Below are positions 34,776 to 43,902 of a stretch of DNA of 64,000 nt, one piece after another. A program made the translations under genes and the position numbers. Numbering within the stretch: position 1 is the first letter of the stretch; every line of letters starts with the position of its first letter. Source of the stretch: Streptomyces sp. B93 (GTDB taxonomy: Bacteria > Actinomycetota > Actinomycetes > Streptomycetales > Streptomycetaceae); NCBI RefSeq assembly GCF_018070565.1, contig NZ_JAGPXL010000002.1, positions 124,001-188,000 of the forward strand, written 5' to 3'. The notes beneath the pieces are model-generated. The model made no database searches. It was not told the DNA's origin and saw nothing but the letters and a program-made list of their open reading frames with translations.

Positions 34776-36572
34776 GTGCCTGTCTTCACGCGCTCGCGTC
34801 ACACCCCTCAGGACGCGCCCGACACGACGACGGAGGCGGACGGCGAGCACGCCCCGGACGCCTCGGACACCCCGTCGCCCGCGGGGAAGCGGGCGTGGCT
34901 GACGGGCCGGGTCCGTGCCTGGCGCGCCGCGCACCCGACGGCCGTCCGCGTCCTGCGGGTGTCCCTGACCGTCCTGTGCGCGGTCCTGGTGCTGGGCGCC
35001 CTGCTGCTGCCGAACGGGCCCAACACCGTGCGTCCCGCCCAGTTCCTGCGCCTCCCGGCGGAGGCGATCGTCGGCGCGGCGGTGCTGCTGGCGCTGCCCG
35101 GCCGCCGGTGGCGTACGGCGGTGGCGGTGCCGACCGGGGTCGCGCTGGGCGCGCTGACGACCCTGAACCTGCTGGACATCGGCTTCAAGGAATACCTGGG
35201 CCGGGGCTTCAACATCGTCCTGGACTGGGAGTTGCTGGACGACGCGCGGTCGTACCAGAAGGACACGATGGGCGGCGCGGCGACCACGGCCGCGACGGTC
35301 GGCATCGTGGTCGCGCTGCTGCTGCTCTTCGCGGCGCTGGTGCTGGCGACGCTGCGGCTCGGTGAACTGCTGGCGCGGCACCGGACGGTGGCGACGAAGG
35401 GCACGCTGATCGCGGGCACGGTCTGGATCACCTGCTCCACCCTCGGCCTCCAGATCGCCGGAGTGCCGCTGGCCGCCGACCGGGGCGCGGACACGCTGAC
35501 GGCGCAGACGCGGCGGGTGAAGGCGACCCTGCGGGACGAGGCGGCGTTCGCGAAGGAGGCCGGCCAGGACGTCTTCGGGGCGACCCCGCCCGCTCAGCTG
35601 GTGCCCGATCTGCGCGGCAAGGACATGCTGTTCACGTTCATCGAGAGCTACGGCCGCAGCGCCCTGGAGGACCCGCTGATCGCACCGGGCGTGACCAGCA
35701 CGCTGGACGCGCGGAACGAGGCCCTGGAGAAGGCGGGCTTCCACGCGAAGAGCGGCTGGCTGACGTCGGCGACGTACGGCGGCAGCAGCTGGCTGGGCCA
35801 CTCCACGTTCCTGTCCGGCCTGTGGATCGACAACCAGCAGCGGTACCGCACGGTGACGTCGAGCGACCACCTCACCCTCACCAAGGTCTTCCAGAAGACG
35901 GGCGACTGGCGCACGGTCGGCATCGTGCCGGGGGTGCAGAAGGGCTGGCCGGAGTCGAGGTTCTTCGGCCTCGACCACGTCTACGACGCGTTCCGCCTCG
36001 GCTACGAGGGCCCGAAGTTCAGCTGGTCGACGATGCCGGACCAGTACGCCCTGGAGGCGTTCCAGCGCCTTGAGCACGGCAAGGAACACGACAAGCCCCT
36101 GATGGCGGAGATCATCCTCACCTCCAGCCACCAGCCCTGGGCGCCCGTCCCGAGCATGGTCGGCTGGGACGAGCTGGGCGACGGCCGGATCTTCGAGGGC
36201 ATCGAGAAGGCGGGCGCCGACCCCAAGGAGGTCGTCCCGGACTCCGACCGCTCCAAGGAGGAGTACGGCAAGTCGGTCGCGTACTCGGTGACCAGTCTCA
36301 CCGAGTGGCTGGAGCGCTACGGCGGCGAGGACACCGTCCTGGTCTTCCTCGGCGACCACCAGCCCATCCCCCGGGTCAGCGGCGACAACGCCAGCCGTGA
36401 CGTACCGGTGTCGATCGTCGCGAAGGACCCCGAGGTGCTGGAGAAGATCGCCGACTGGAACTGGGCGGACGGCCTCAGGCCCGTCGCGGACACCCCCGTG
36501 TGGAAGATGGACACCTTCCGCGACCGCTTCCTGACGGCGTACGGCTCCACGCCGCACCCGTCCGGGAAGTGA
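34776..36572 (+). CDS. LTA-synthase-like membrane sulfatase-fold protein
   Basis: A 598-aa membrane protein with an acidic N-terminal tail (DTTTEADGEHAPDASD), about four to five transmembrane helices (residues 65-230), and an extracellular alkaline-phosphatase/sulfatase domain. Likely metal and nucleophile sites are FTFIESYGRSAL, the SATYGGSSWLGHSTFLSG loop and FLGDHQPIPRVSG. This is the layout of lipoteichoic acid synthases and phosphoethanolamine or phosphoglycerol transferases. Streptomyces walls have teichoic-type polymers, so a role in an envelope phospho-transfer is reasonable, but the donor is unknown. GTG start with GGAAGG upstream. Confidence 0.82.
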   Translation: MPVFTRSRHTPQDAPDTTTEADGEHAPDASDTPSPAGKRAWLTGRVRAWRAAHPTAVRVLRVSLTVLCAVLVLGALLLPNGPNTVRPAQFLRLPAEAIVGAAVLLALPGRRWRTAVAVPTGVALGALTTLNLLDIGFKEYLGRGFNIVLDWELLDDARSYQKDTMGGAATTAATVGIVVALLLLFAALVLATLRLGELLARHRTVATKGTLIAGTVWITCSTLGLQIAGVPLAADRGADTLTAQTRRVKATLRDEAAFAKEAGQDVFGATPPAQLVPDLRGKDMLFTFIESYGRSALEDPLIAPGVTSTLDARNEALEKAGFHAKSGWLTSATYGGSSWLGHSTFLSGLWIDNQQRYRTVTSSDHLTLTKVFQKTGDWRTVGIVPGVQKGWPESRFFGLDHVYDAFRLGYEGPKFSWSTMPDQYALEAFQRLEHGKEHDKPLMAEIILTSSHQPWAPVPSMVGWDELGDGRIFEGIEKAGADPKEVVPDSDRSKEEYGKSVAYSVTSLTEWLERYGGEDTVLVFLGDHQPIPRVSGDNASRDVPVSIVAKDPEVLEKIADWNWADGLRPVADTPVWKMDTFRDRFLTAYGSTPHPSGK

Positions 36573-36576
36573 CCGG

Positions 36577-37719
36577 TCAGCCGCCGGAGGTGTCCAGTTC
36601 GGCGTCCTCGCCGACGCCCGCGCAGTCGTAGGGGTCCTTCAGCCAGCCGTCGGGCAGGACGACGCGGTTGTTGCCGGAGGTACGGCCGCGTGGCCCGTCG
36701 GCGCCGGCCGGCCACGGCTGGTCGAGGTCGAGTTCGTCGAGCCCGGCGCGCAGCTCCGCCAGCGAGGAGGTGATCGCGAGCCGCTTGCGCATCTCGGAGC
36801 CGACCGCGAAGCCCTTCAGGTACCAGGCGACGTGCTTGCGGAAGTCGATGACGCCCCGCGACTCGTCGCCGATCCACTCCCCGAGCAGGGTGGCGTGCCG
36901 GACCATGACGTCCGCGACCTCACGCAGGGTGGGACGGGCGATGTCGGCCTCCCGCCCCTCGAACGCGGCCACCAGGTCCGCGAACAGCCAGGGCCGCCCC
37001 AGGCAGCCGCGCCCGACCACGACACCGTCGCACGCGGTCTCCCGCACCATCCGCACCGCGTCCTCGGCGGACCAGATGTCGCCGTTGCCGAGCACCGGGA
37101 TCTCCGGGACGTGCTCCTTGAGCCGGGCGATGGCGCTCCAGTCGGCGGTGCCGCCGTAGTGCTGGGCGGCGGTGCGGCCGTGCAGGGCGATCGCGGTGAC
37201 GCCCTCCTCGACGGCGATCCGTCCGGCGTCGAGATACGTCACGTGGTCGTCGTCGATGCCGATGCGCATTTTCATGGTGACGGGCAGGTCACCGGCGCCG
37301 CTGACGGCCTCGCGCAGGATGGCCCGCAGCAGGTTGCGCTTGTACGGCAGCGCCGAGCCGCCGCCCTTGCGGGTCACCTTCGGGACCGGGCAGCCGAAGT
37401 TGAGGTCGATGTGGTCGGCGAGGTCCTCCTCCGCGATCATGCGGACGGCCTTGCCGACGGTCGCCGGGTCCACGCCGTACAGCTGGATGGAGCGGGGCTT
37501 CTCGCCGGCGTCGAAGTGGACCAGCTGCATGGTCTTCTCGTTGCGCTCCACCAGCGCCCGGGTCGTGATCATCTCGCTGACGAACAGCCCCTTGCCGCCA
37601 CTGAACTCCCTGCACAGGGTGCGGAAGGGCGCGTTGGTGATCCCCGCCATGGGGGCGAGGACGACGGGCGGGGTGACGGCGTGCGGGCCGATCCGGAGCG
37701 GCGTGGCGGTCGTGGACAT
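36577..37719 (-). CDS. dus: tRNA-dihydrouridine synthase (DusB type)
   Basis: Reduces uridine to dihydrouridine in tRNA loops with FMN and NADPH. The 380-aa chain has the family opening VVLAPMAGITNAPFRTLCRE, EMITTRAL, QLYGVDPATVGKAVRM, the active-site block HIDLNFGCPVPKVTRKGGGSAL with the catalytic Cys, and the FMN phosphate site IPVLGNGDIWSAEDAV and GVVVGRGCLGRPW. The C-terminal helical tRNA-binding domain contains DFRKHVAWYLKGF. The ATG at 37719 is the only sensible start, although GGAGG is unusually close to it. Confidence 0.93.
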   Translation of the reverse strand: MSTTATPLRIGPHAVTPPVVLAPMAGITNAPFRTLCREFSGGKGLFVSEMITTRALVERNEKTMQLVHFDAGEKPRSIQLYGVDPATVGKAVRMIAEEDLADHIDLNFGCPVPKVTRKGGGSALPYKRNLLRAILREAVSGAGDLPVTMKMRIGIDDDHVTYLDAGRIAVEEGVTAIALHGRTAAQHYGGTADWSAIARLKEHVPEIPVLGNGDIWSAEDAVRMVRETACDGVVVGRGCLGRPWLFADLVAAFEGREADIARPTLREVADVMVRHATLLGEWIGDESRGVIDFRKHVAWYLKGFAVGSEMRKRLAITSSLAELRAGLDELDLDQPWPAGADGPRGRTSGNNRVVLPDGWLKDPYDCAGVGEDAELDTSGG

Positions 37720-37818
37720 TCCTCCATTGTCACGTACGGGAGGGGATGCCGGGCGCGGGCCGCCGGAGCGGCGGCGGGCGGCCCCTGTTGATGTTGGGAT
37801 TGCTGCACACTCTGCTGC

Positions 37819-38025
37819 ATGCCGACGACGAGCACGAGCAAGGTCAGCCGCTGGGACCAGCACGGGCGTGAGCATGTGGTGCGGGTGCACCGCCGGGGGA
37901 TACAGCGCACCATCAGGTGCGACACCTGCGGCTGGCGGCAGGGCGCGCAGTTCCTGCCCTGGCTGAAGGCGGAGGAACACCTGGCCGCGGAACACCAGGC
38001 GACGGTGGACCCGGGGCGGGGGTAG
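37819..38025 (+). CDS. Small zinc-ribbon-like conserved protein
   Basis: A 68-aa soluble protein with CDTCGW and a later H-x4-H (EEHLAAEHQA), the elements of a one-finger zinc site. Basic residues dominate the first half (REHVVRVHRRGIQRTIR), which suggests nucleic acid contact. I do not know a function. It has its own start (ATG) and no coupling to neighbours. The stop is followed directly by a duplicated 16-bp sequence. Confidence 0.65.
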   Translation: MPTTSTSKVSRWDQHGREHVVRVHRRGIQRTIRCDTCGWRQGAQFLPWLKAEEHLAAEHQATVDPGRG

Positions 38026-38056
38026 GACGGGCCGGGGGCAGGACGGGCCGGGGGCA
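38025..38056. repeat. Perfect tandem duplication of 16 bp
   Basis: GGACGGGCCGGGGGCA occurs twice in direct succession, the first copy beginning in the last base of the zinc-ribbon gene stop. Confidence 0.8.
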
Positions 38057-38076
38057 GCGCTCGGCACCCGGGGACG

Positions 38077-38664
38077 TCAGGCCCGCAGCCCCCGCATCAG
38101 CAGCTCCACCAGTGCCTCGAACTCCGTCTCGATGTCCGGTTCGGTCCACTGCTGGGCGTGGGCGGGGTTGTGGAAGAGCTGGGTGGCGTCGAAGATCGCG
38201 CGGGCCGTGGTCGGGGGGTCGGTGACGGTGAAGGTGCCGTCCGTCACGCCGTCCTCGATGATCCGGGTGAGCTGGCCGGTCAGCTCGTCGAGGTGGGCGT
38301 TGACCATCGCGCCGTTCTCACCGGTGAGCACCTTGTACGTGGCGAACAGCTCGGGGTCGTCGCCCGCCTTGCGGCGCTTGGCCTCGAAGAGGGTGCGCAG
38401 CCAGTCCCGCAGCCGGGCACCGGGATCGCGGTCCGTCTCGGTGACCAGGCCGGTGAGGGCGTCGGAGGTGCGGTCCAGCCACCGCTTGGTCACCGCCTCG
38501 CGCAGCGCCGCCTTGGTGCGGAAGTGCCGGTAGACGCTGCCGTGGCTGACGCCGAGCGCACGGGCCACGTCGACCACGGTGGCCTTGGCCGGGCCGTGGC
38601 GGCGCAGCACCTCCTCGGTCGCTTCGAGGATGCGCTCGGCGGTCAGGGTCTCGGTCGGTGCCAT
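38077..38664 (-). CDS. TetR-family repressor
   Basis: A 195-aa one-component regulator. The N-terminal helix-turn-helix is complete (ERILEATEEVLRRHGPAKAT, VVDVARALGVSHGSVYRHFR), followed by an all-helical ligand domain. It is transcribed with the aldo/keto reductase gene 26 bp upstream and presumably represses this pair through the large palindrome ahead of it. The inducer is not known. Confidence 0.9.
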   Translation of the reverse strand: MAPTETLTAERILEATEEVLRRHGPAKATVVDVARALGVSHGSVYRHFRTKAALREAVTKRWLDRTSDALTGLVTETDRDPGARLRDWLRTLFEAKRRKAGDDPELFATYKVLTGENGAMVNAHLDELTGQLTRIIEDGVTDGTFTVTDPPTTARAIFDATQLFHNPAHAQQWTEPDIETEFEALVELLMRGLRA

Positions 38665-38690
38665 GGGTCAGACCGTACCCGCAGCCATGG

Positions 38691-39701
38691 TCAGCGTTCG
38701 CTGTCGAGCTGTGCCATCTGCGGGGCCGGGTAGCGGTCGCCCGCCGCCGCGTCCGCCGGGACGGCCTCCTCGACGGCCCGCAGGTCCGCCGCGTCCAGCG
38801 TGACGTCCAGCGCGCCCAGCGCCTCGGCCAGCCGCTCCCGGGAGCGGGCGCCGACCAGCGGCACGATGTCCGTGCCACGGCCGAGCACCCAGGCGATGGC
38901 GATCTGCGCGACGGAGACGCCCTTCTGCTCGGCGGTCTTCCGCAGCGCCTCGACGAGGGCGAGGTTGTGGGTGAGGTTGTCGCCCTGGAAGCGGGGCGAG
39001 AAGGCACGGAAGTCGGCGGCGGCGAGCTGCCGGTCCGCGCTGAAGTGGCCGGAGATCAGCCCGCGCGAGAGCACGCCGTACGCCGTGATCCCGATGCCGA
39101 GTTCACGGACGGTCGGCAGGATCTCCTCCTCGATGCCCCGGCTGATCAGGGAGTACTCGATCTGGAGGTCGGAGATCGGCGCGGTCGCCGCGGCCCGGCG
39201 GATGGTGTCCGCGCCGACCTCACTCAGCCCGATGTGCCGTACGTAGCCCTGCTCGACCAGTTCGGCGATGGCGCCGACGGTCTCCTCGATGGGCACCTGC
39301 GGGTCGAGGCGGGAGGGCCGCAGGACGTCGATGTGGTCGACGCCCAGGCGCTGGAGGGAGTGCGCGGCGAAGTTCTTCACCGCGGCCGGGCGCGCGTCGT
39401 AGCCCAGCCAGCTGCCGTCGGGGCCGCGCAGCGCGCCGAACTTGACGCTGATCAACGCCTGTTCGCGGCGGGCGGGGGGCGCGGTGCGCAGGGCCTCGCG
39501 GATGAGCAGTTCGTTGTGGCCCATGCCGTAGAAGTCGCCGGTGTCGAGGAGGGTGACGCCCGCTTCCAGGGCGGCGTGGATGGTGGCGAGGGACTCGGGC
39601 CGGTCGGCGTCTCCGTACATCCCGGACATGCCCATGCAGCCGAGGCCGAGCGGGAAGACGTGGGGGCCGGTCGTGCCGAGGGGTCGGGTGTCTGTGGTCA
39701 T
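38691..39701 (-). CDS. Aldo/keto reductase
   Basis: A 336-aa NADPH-dependent (beta/alpha)8-barrel reductase. The tetrad Asp and Tyr are in LLDTGDFYGMGHNELLI and the Lys in LISVKFGALRG. The fourth tetrad residue, normally His in a LHR(V/L)DP-type stretch, reads PSRLDP here, so the His is replaced by Ser. The cofactor end has VLGRGTDIVPLVGARSRERL. First gene of an operon with a TetR repressor, with a 16-bp-arm palindrome directly upstream. A detoxifying role on aldehydes or ketones is usual for such pairs, but is inference here. Confidence 0.88.
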   Translation of the reverse strand: MTTDTRPLGTTGPHVFPLGLGCMGMSGMYGDADRPESLATIHAALEAGVTLLDTGDFYGMGHNELLIREALRTAPPARREQALISVKFGALRGPDGSWLGYDARPAAVKNFAAHSLQRLGVDHIDVLRPSRLDPQVPIEETVGAIAELVEQGYVRHIGLSEVGADTIRRAAATAPISDLQIEYSLISRGIEEEILPTVRELGIGITAYGVLSRGLISGHFSADRQLAAADFRAFSPRFQGDNLTHNLALVEALRKTAEQKGVSVAQIAIAWVLGRGTDIVPLVGARSRERLAEALGALDVTLDAADLRAVEEAVPADAAAGDRYPAPQMAQLDSER

Positions 39702-39715
39702 GCCTCCACTCTCGC

Positions 39716-39753
39716 ATGACAGCTGACAGATTTCAATATCTGTCAGCTGTCAT
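39716..39753. promoter_or_regulatory. Perfect palindrome, likely TetR operator
   Basis: ATGACAGCTGACAGAT (39716-39731) and ATCTGTCAGCTGTCAT (39738-39753) are exact inverse complements around TTCAAT. Each arm holds TGACAG twice, so four half-sites are present. It begins 15 bp before the aldo/keto reductase ATG. It could also end LysE transcription (stop at 39767), since both genes run leftward. Confidence 0.7.
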
Positions 39754-39766
39754 CCCGGTTGCCGTC

Positions 39767-40375
39767 TCACCCCTCCAGCGCCAGCCGCGCCCCCAGCACC
39801 ACGAACGACGCCGCGAACCCGCGCCGCAGCCACGTCAGCACCCGCGGCCGGGAGATCACATGACTGCGCACGGCCGCCGCCAGCACGCCGAACACCGCGA
39901 AGACCACGAAGGTGACCAGCATGAAGACACCGCCCAGCATCAGCATCCGGGCCGCGGCCCGCGGCTCCCCCGGGCTGACGAACTGTGGCAGGAAGGCGAG
40001 GAAGAAGATCGTCACCTTCGGATTGAGGAGATTGATCAGCACGGCCCGGACGACCACCCGGCGGACGGAGGCGGGCGCGGCGCCCTCGTCGATCCCGAGC
40101 GCCTCCCGGTCCCGCACCATCGCCCAGGCCATGTAGAGCAGATAGGCCACACCGGCGTACTTGAGGACCTGGAACGCGGTCGCGCTGGCGTGCAGCAGCG
40201 CGGCCAGCCCGGTCACGGTGGCCAGCACATGCGGCACGATCGCCAGCGTGCACCCCACCGCCGCCCAGACGGAGGCGGCCCGCCCCCGGGCCAGCCCGGC
40301 GGCCAGCGTGTAGACGAGCCCGGTCCCGGGCGTGACGACGACGACCAACGTGGTCAGCAGAAACGTAATGCTCAT
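39767..40375 (-). CDS. LysE-family exporter
   Basis: A 202-aa membrane protein with about six hydrophobic helices. The family motif is in TLVVVVTPGTGLVYTLAAGL, and the conserved middle block is NLLNPKVTIFFLAFLPQFV. Members export amino acids or related small molecules. The start is the ATG at 40375 (MSITFLLTTL); the frame is open upstream through a large hairpin that is not plausible as coding. Downstream lies the TetR palindrome. Confidence 0.88.
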   Translation of the reverse strand: MSITFLLTTLVVVVTPGTGLVYTLAAGLARGRAASVWAAVGCTLAIVPHVLATVTGLAALLHASATAFQVLKYAGVAYLLYMAWAMVRDREALGIDEGAAPASVRRVVVRAVLINLLNPKVTIFFLAFLPQFVSPGEPRAAARMLMLGGVFMLVTFVVFAVFGVLAAAVRSHVISRPRVLTWLRRGFAASFVVLGARLALEG

Positions 40376-40397
40376 GCCCCCACCCTGGAAGCACGAA

Positions 40398-40439
40398 GGC
40401 CCCCGATACAGGTCCACTCGGGGACCGGTATCGGGGGCC
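40398..40439 (-). terminator. Large hairpin between glyS and the LysE gene
   Basis: GGCCCCCGATAC (40398-40409) pairs with GTATCGGGGGCC (40428-40439), and inside it GGTCC pairs with GGACC around ACTCGG, with one mismatch in between: an 18-position stem with a 6-base loop. It fits a glyS terminator, but it lies in the leader of the LysE gene, 22 bp before its start, so attenuation is possible. Confidence 0.7.
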
Positions 40440-40479
40440 AATAGAGCTGCTGGCTGCCCACCTAGGGAGCAGCGCCGTC

Positions 40480-40515
40480 AGGGGCGCGGGGAGCCGCGCG
40501 ACAAGCCACGACGCA
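40480..40515. repeat. Dispersed GC-rich intergenic element, copy 4
   Basis: AGGGGCGCGGGGAGCCGCGC, then GACAAGCCACGACGCA. It matches the inverse of copy 3 with a few changes, 33 bp past the glyS stop. Confidence 0.55.
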
Positions 40516-40547
40516 CCCGCACCCGGCAACGGCGAACCGCGCCCGGT

Positions 40548-41930
<1,383 letters not shown>

Positions 41931-42070
41931 GGTGCTCTCTTCATTACGACGACGGGCGACGAAGCGAGATGCTTCCAGCGAATGCTTCAGGTTACCGGCG
42001 GGGGCTGCCCCTCAGCCAAATCGGTCCGCTCTTGAGGCCGTGGGCCGCCATATGGCGCTGACCACGTTTA

Positions 42071-42108
42071 TTGACAACGGTTTCCACATTCGCTGAAAAT
42101 GAGTGTCA
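42071..42108 (+). promoter_or_regulatory. znuA promoter with Zur box and leaderless start
   Basis: TTGACA (42071-42076) and GAAAAT (42095-42100) are 18 bp apart and would start RNA at about 42107-42108, where ATG begins. TGAAAATGAGTGTCA (42094-42108) matches the actinobacterial Zur box (TGaaAATGatttTCA type) and covers the -10 and start site. Confidence 0.7.
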
Positions 42109-43064
42109 TGAACGTACGACGACACATATCCGGCATCGCGGTCGCGGCGGCCGCCACGCTCGGCCTCGGCACCCTCACCGCGTGCTCCTCCGACAGCGCC
42201 GCCGCGGGCAACACCGACAAGTTCGACGTCGTCGCGTCGTTCTACCCCATGCAGTTCCTCGCCGAGCAGATCGGCGGCGAGCACGTGAACGTCACCACCC
42301 TCACCGAGCCCGGCCAGGAGCCGCACGACCTGGAGCTGAGCGCCCGGCAGACCGCTCAGCTCGGCGAGTCCGACGCGGTGCTCTACCTCAAGAGCCTCCA
42401 GCCCGCCGTCGACGAGGCCATCGGCCAGTCCGGCGTCAAGACGAAGATCGACGCCGCCACGCTCACCACCCTCGAGGACCACGGCGACGTCGAGCACGAC
42501 CACGGCGACGAGGAAGAAGGGTCCCCGGAAGAGGAAGAGCACGCCCTCGACCCGCACATCTGGCTCGACCCGGTGAAGTACTCCGAGGTCGCCGAGGGCG
42601 TCGGCGCGGCCTTCGAGAAGGCCGACCCCGACCACGCGGCCGACTACAAGAAGAACACCGCCGCCCTGGTGGAGAAGCTCGGCGCCCTCAACACCTCCTT
42701 CGAGGAAGGCCTGAAGGACACCGACACCAAGGTCTTCTTCACCAACCACGCCGCCTTCGGCTACCTCGCCGAGCGCTACGGCCTCACCCAGGAGGCCATC
42801 TCCGGCCTCGACCCGGAGAGCGAGCCCAGCCCCGCCCGGATCAAGGAACTCCAGGAGGAGGCCAAGGCCGACGGAGTCACCACCGTCTTCTACGAGACAC
42901 TGGTCTCCGACAAGACCGCGAAGACCCTCGCCAAGGACGCGGGCCTGAAGACGGACGTCCTCGATCCGCTGGAGGGCATCACCGACAAGTCCAAGGGCGA
43001 GGACTACTTCCAGGTCATGGAAGCCAACCTCAAGGCGCTGGAAACGGCCCTGGGCGGCAAGTGA
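42108..43064 (+). CDS. znuA: Zinc ABC transporter substrate-binding lipoprotein
   Basis: Captures zinc outside the membrane for the ZnuBC importer. A lipoprotein signal ends in LTAC with C26 as lipid site. The cluster A-I fold shows VVASFYPMQFLAEQIGG, TEPGQEPHDLELSARQ, a flexible acidic His-rich loop (EDHGDVEHDHGDEEEG), LDPHIWLDPVKYSEVAEGV, and FTNHAAFGYLAERYGL, giving the His, His and Asp/Glu zinc ligands. I choose the ATG at 42108 over 42099 because the promoter places the RNA start there and no ribosome binding site exists. Confidence 0.93.
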   Translation: MNVRRHISGIAVAAAATLGLGTLTACSSDSAAAGNTDKFDVVASFYPMQFLAEQIGGEHVNVTTLTEPGQEPHDLELSARQTAQLGESDAVLYLKSLQPAVDEAIGQSGVKTKIDAATLTTLEDHGDVEHDHGDEEEGSPEEEEHALDPHIWLDPVKYSEVAEGVGAAFEKADPDHAADYKKNTAALVEKLGALNTSFEEGLKDTDTKVFFTNHAAFGYLAERYGLTQEAISGLDPESEPSPARIKELQEEAKADGVTTVFYETLVSDKTAKTLAKDAGLKTDVLDPLEGITDKSKGEDYFQVMEANLKALETALGGK

Positions 43065-43107
43065 TCCAGCGCATGACAGCCAGCAAGTGATTCTTACGGA
43101 GGACGCC

Positions 43108-43902
43108 ATGGGCGCCACGGGAGAGACCCCGGCCACGGGAGACCCCGTCATATCCCTGCGCGGCGTCCGCGCGGAGCTGGGCGCACGCCCCGTCCTGCGC
43201 GGCATCGACCTCACCGTGGGCCGCGGTGAGGTCGTCGCCCTGCTCGGCGCCAACGGCTCCGGCAAGTCCACCGCCGTGCGCGGCGTCATCGGACAGGTCC
43301 CGGTGAGCGCGGGCGAGGTCGAGCTGTTCGGCACCCCGCTGCGCCGCTTCCGCGACTGGGCCCGCGTGGGATACGTCCCCCAGCGCACCACCGCCGCGGG
43401 CGGCGTGCCCGCCACGGTGACCGAGGTCGTCACCTCCGGCCGCCTGTCCCGGGCCCGCTTCGGGATGCTCCGCAAGGCCGACCACACCGCCGTACGGCAC
43501 GCCCTGGAACTGGTCGGCATGGCGGACCGCGCCAAGGACTCGGTCAGCGCCCTCTCCGGCGGCCAGCACCAGCGGGTGCTGATCGCCCGCGCCCTGGCCG
43601 CCGAACCGGAACTGCTGATCATGGACGAGCCGATGGCGGGCGTGGACCTGGCGAGCCAGGAGGTCCTGGCCGCGACCCTGCGCGAACAGGTCACCCGCGG
43701 CGTCTCGGTCCTCCTGGTCCTCCATGAACTCGGCCCGCTGGAGCCGCTGATCGACCGCGCGGTCGTACTCCGCGACGGCTGTGTGCTGCACGACGGCCCG
43801 CCGCCCAAGGCGGTCGGCCAGCACGCCCTGCCCGGCCACGACCACGTCCACCCGCACGCCCCCGCGGGCGCCGAACCCCTCCGCACGGGACTGCTCAGCT
43901 GA
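43108..43902 (+). CDS. znuC: Zinc ABC transporter ATP-binding protein
   Basis: Powers zinc import through ZnuB. Over 264 aa: Walker A LLGANGSGKSTAVRG, Q-loop YVPQRTTA, signature LSGGQHQRVLIARAL, Walker B ELLIMDEPMAGVD, switch His in VLLVLHELG. The C-terminal tail is rich in His (GQHALPGHDHVHPHAPAG), fitting a metal transporter. ATG at 43108 with GGAGGA upstream; a longer frame to 43087 is not supported. The stop overlaps the znuB start. Confidence 0.93.
   Translation: MGATGETPATGDPVISLRGVRAELGARPVLRGIDLTVGRGEVVALLGANGSGKSTAVRGVIGQVPVSAGEVELFGTPLRRFRDWARVGYVPQRTTAAGGVPATVTEVVTSGRLSRARFGMLRKADHTAVRHALELVGMADRAKDSVSALSGGQHQRVLIARALAAEPELLIMDEPMAGVDLASQEVLAATLREQVTRGVSVLLVLHELGPLEPLIDRAVVLRDGCVLHDGPPPKAVGQHALPGHDHVHPHAPAGAEPLRTGLLS

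Noticed and set aside
32469..36557. A 1362-codon minus-strand frame opposite the glycoside hydrolases and the sulfatase
   Set aside because: It covers three well-supported genes on the other strand, and its product is Arg/Gly/Val-rich without domains.
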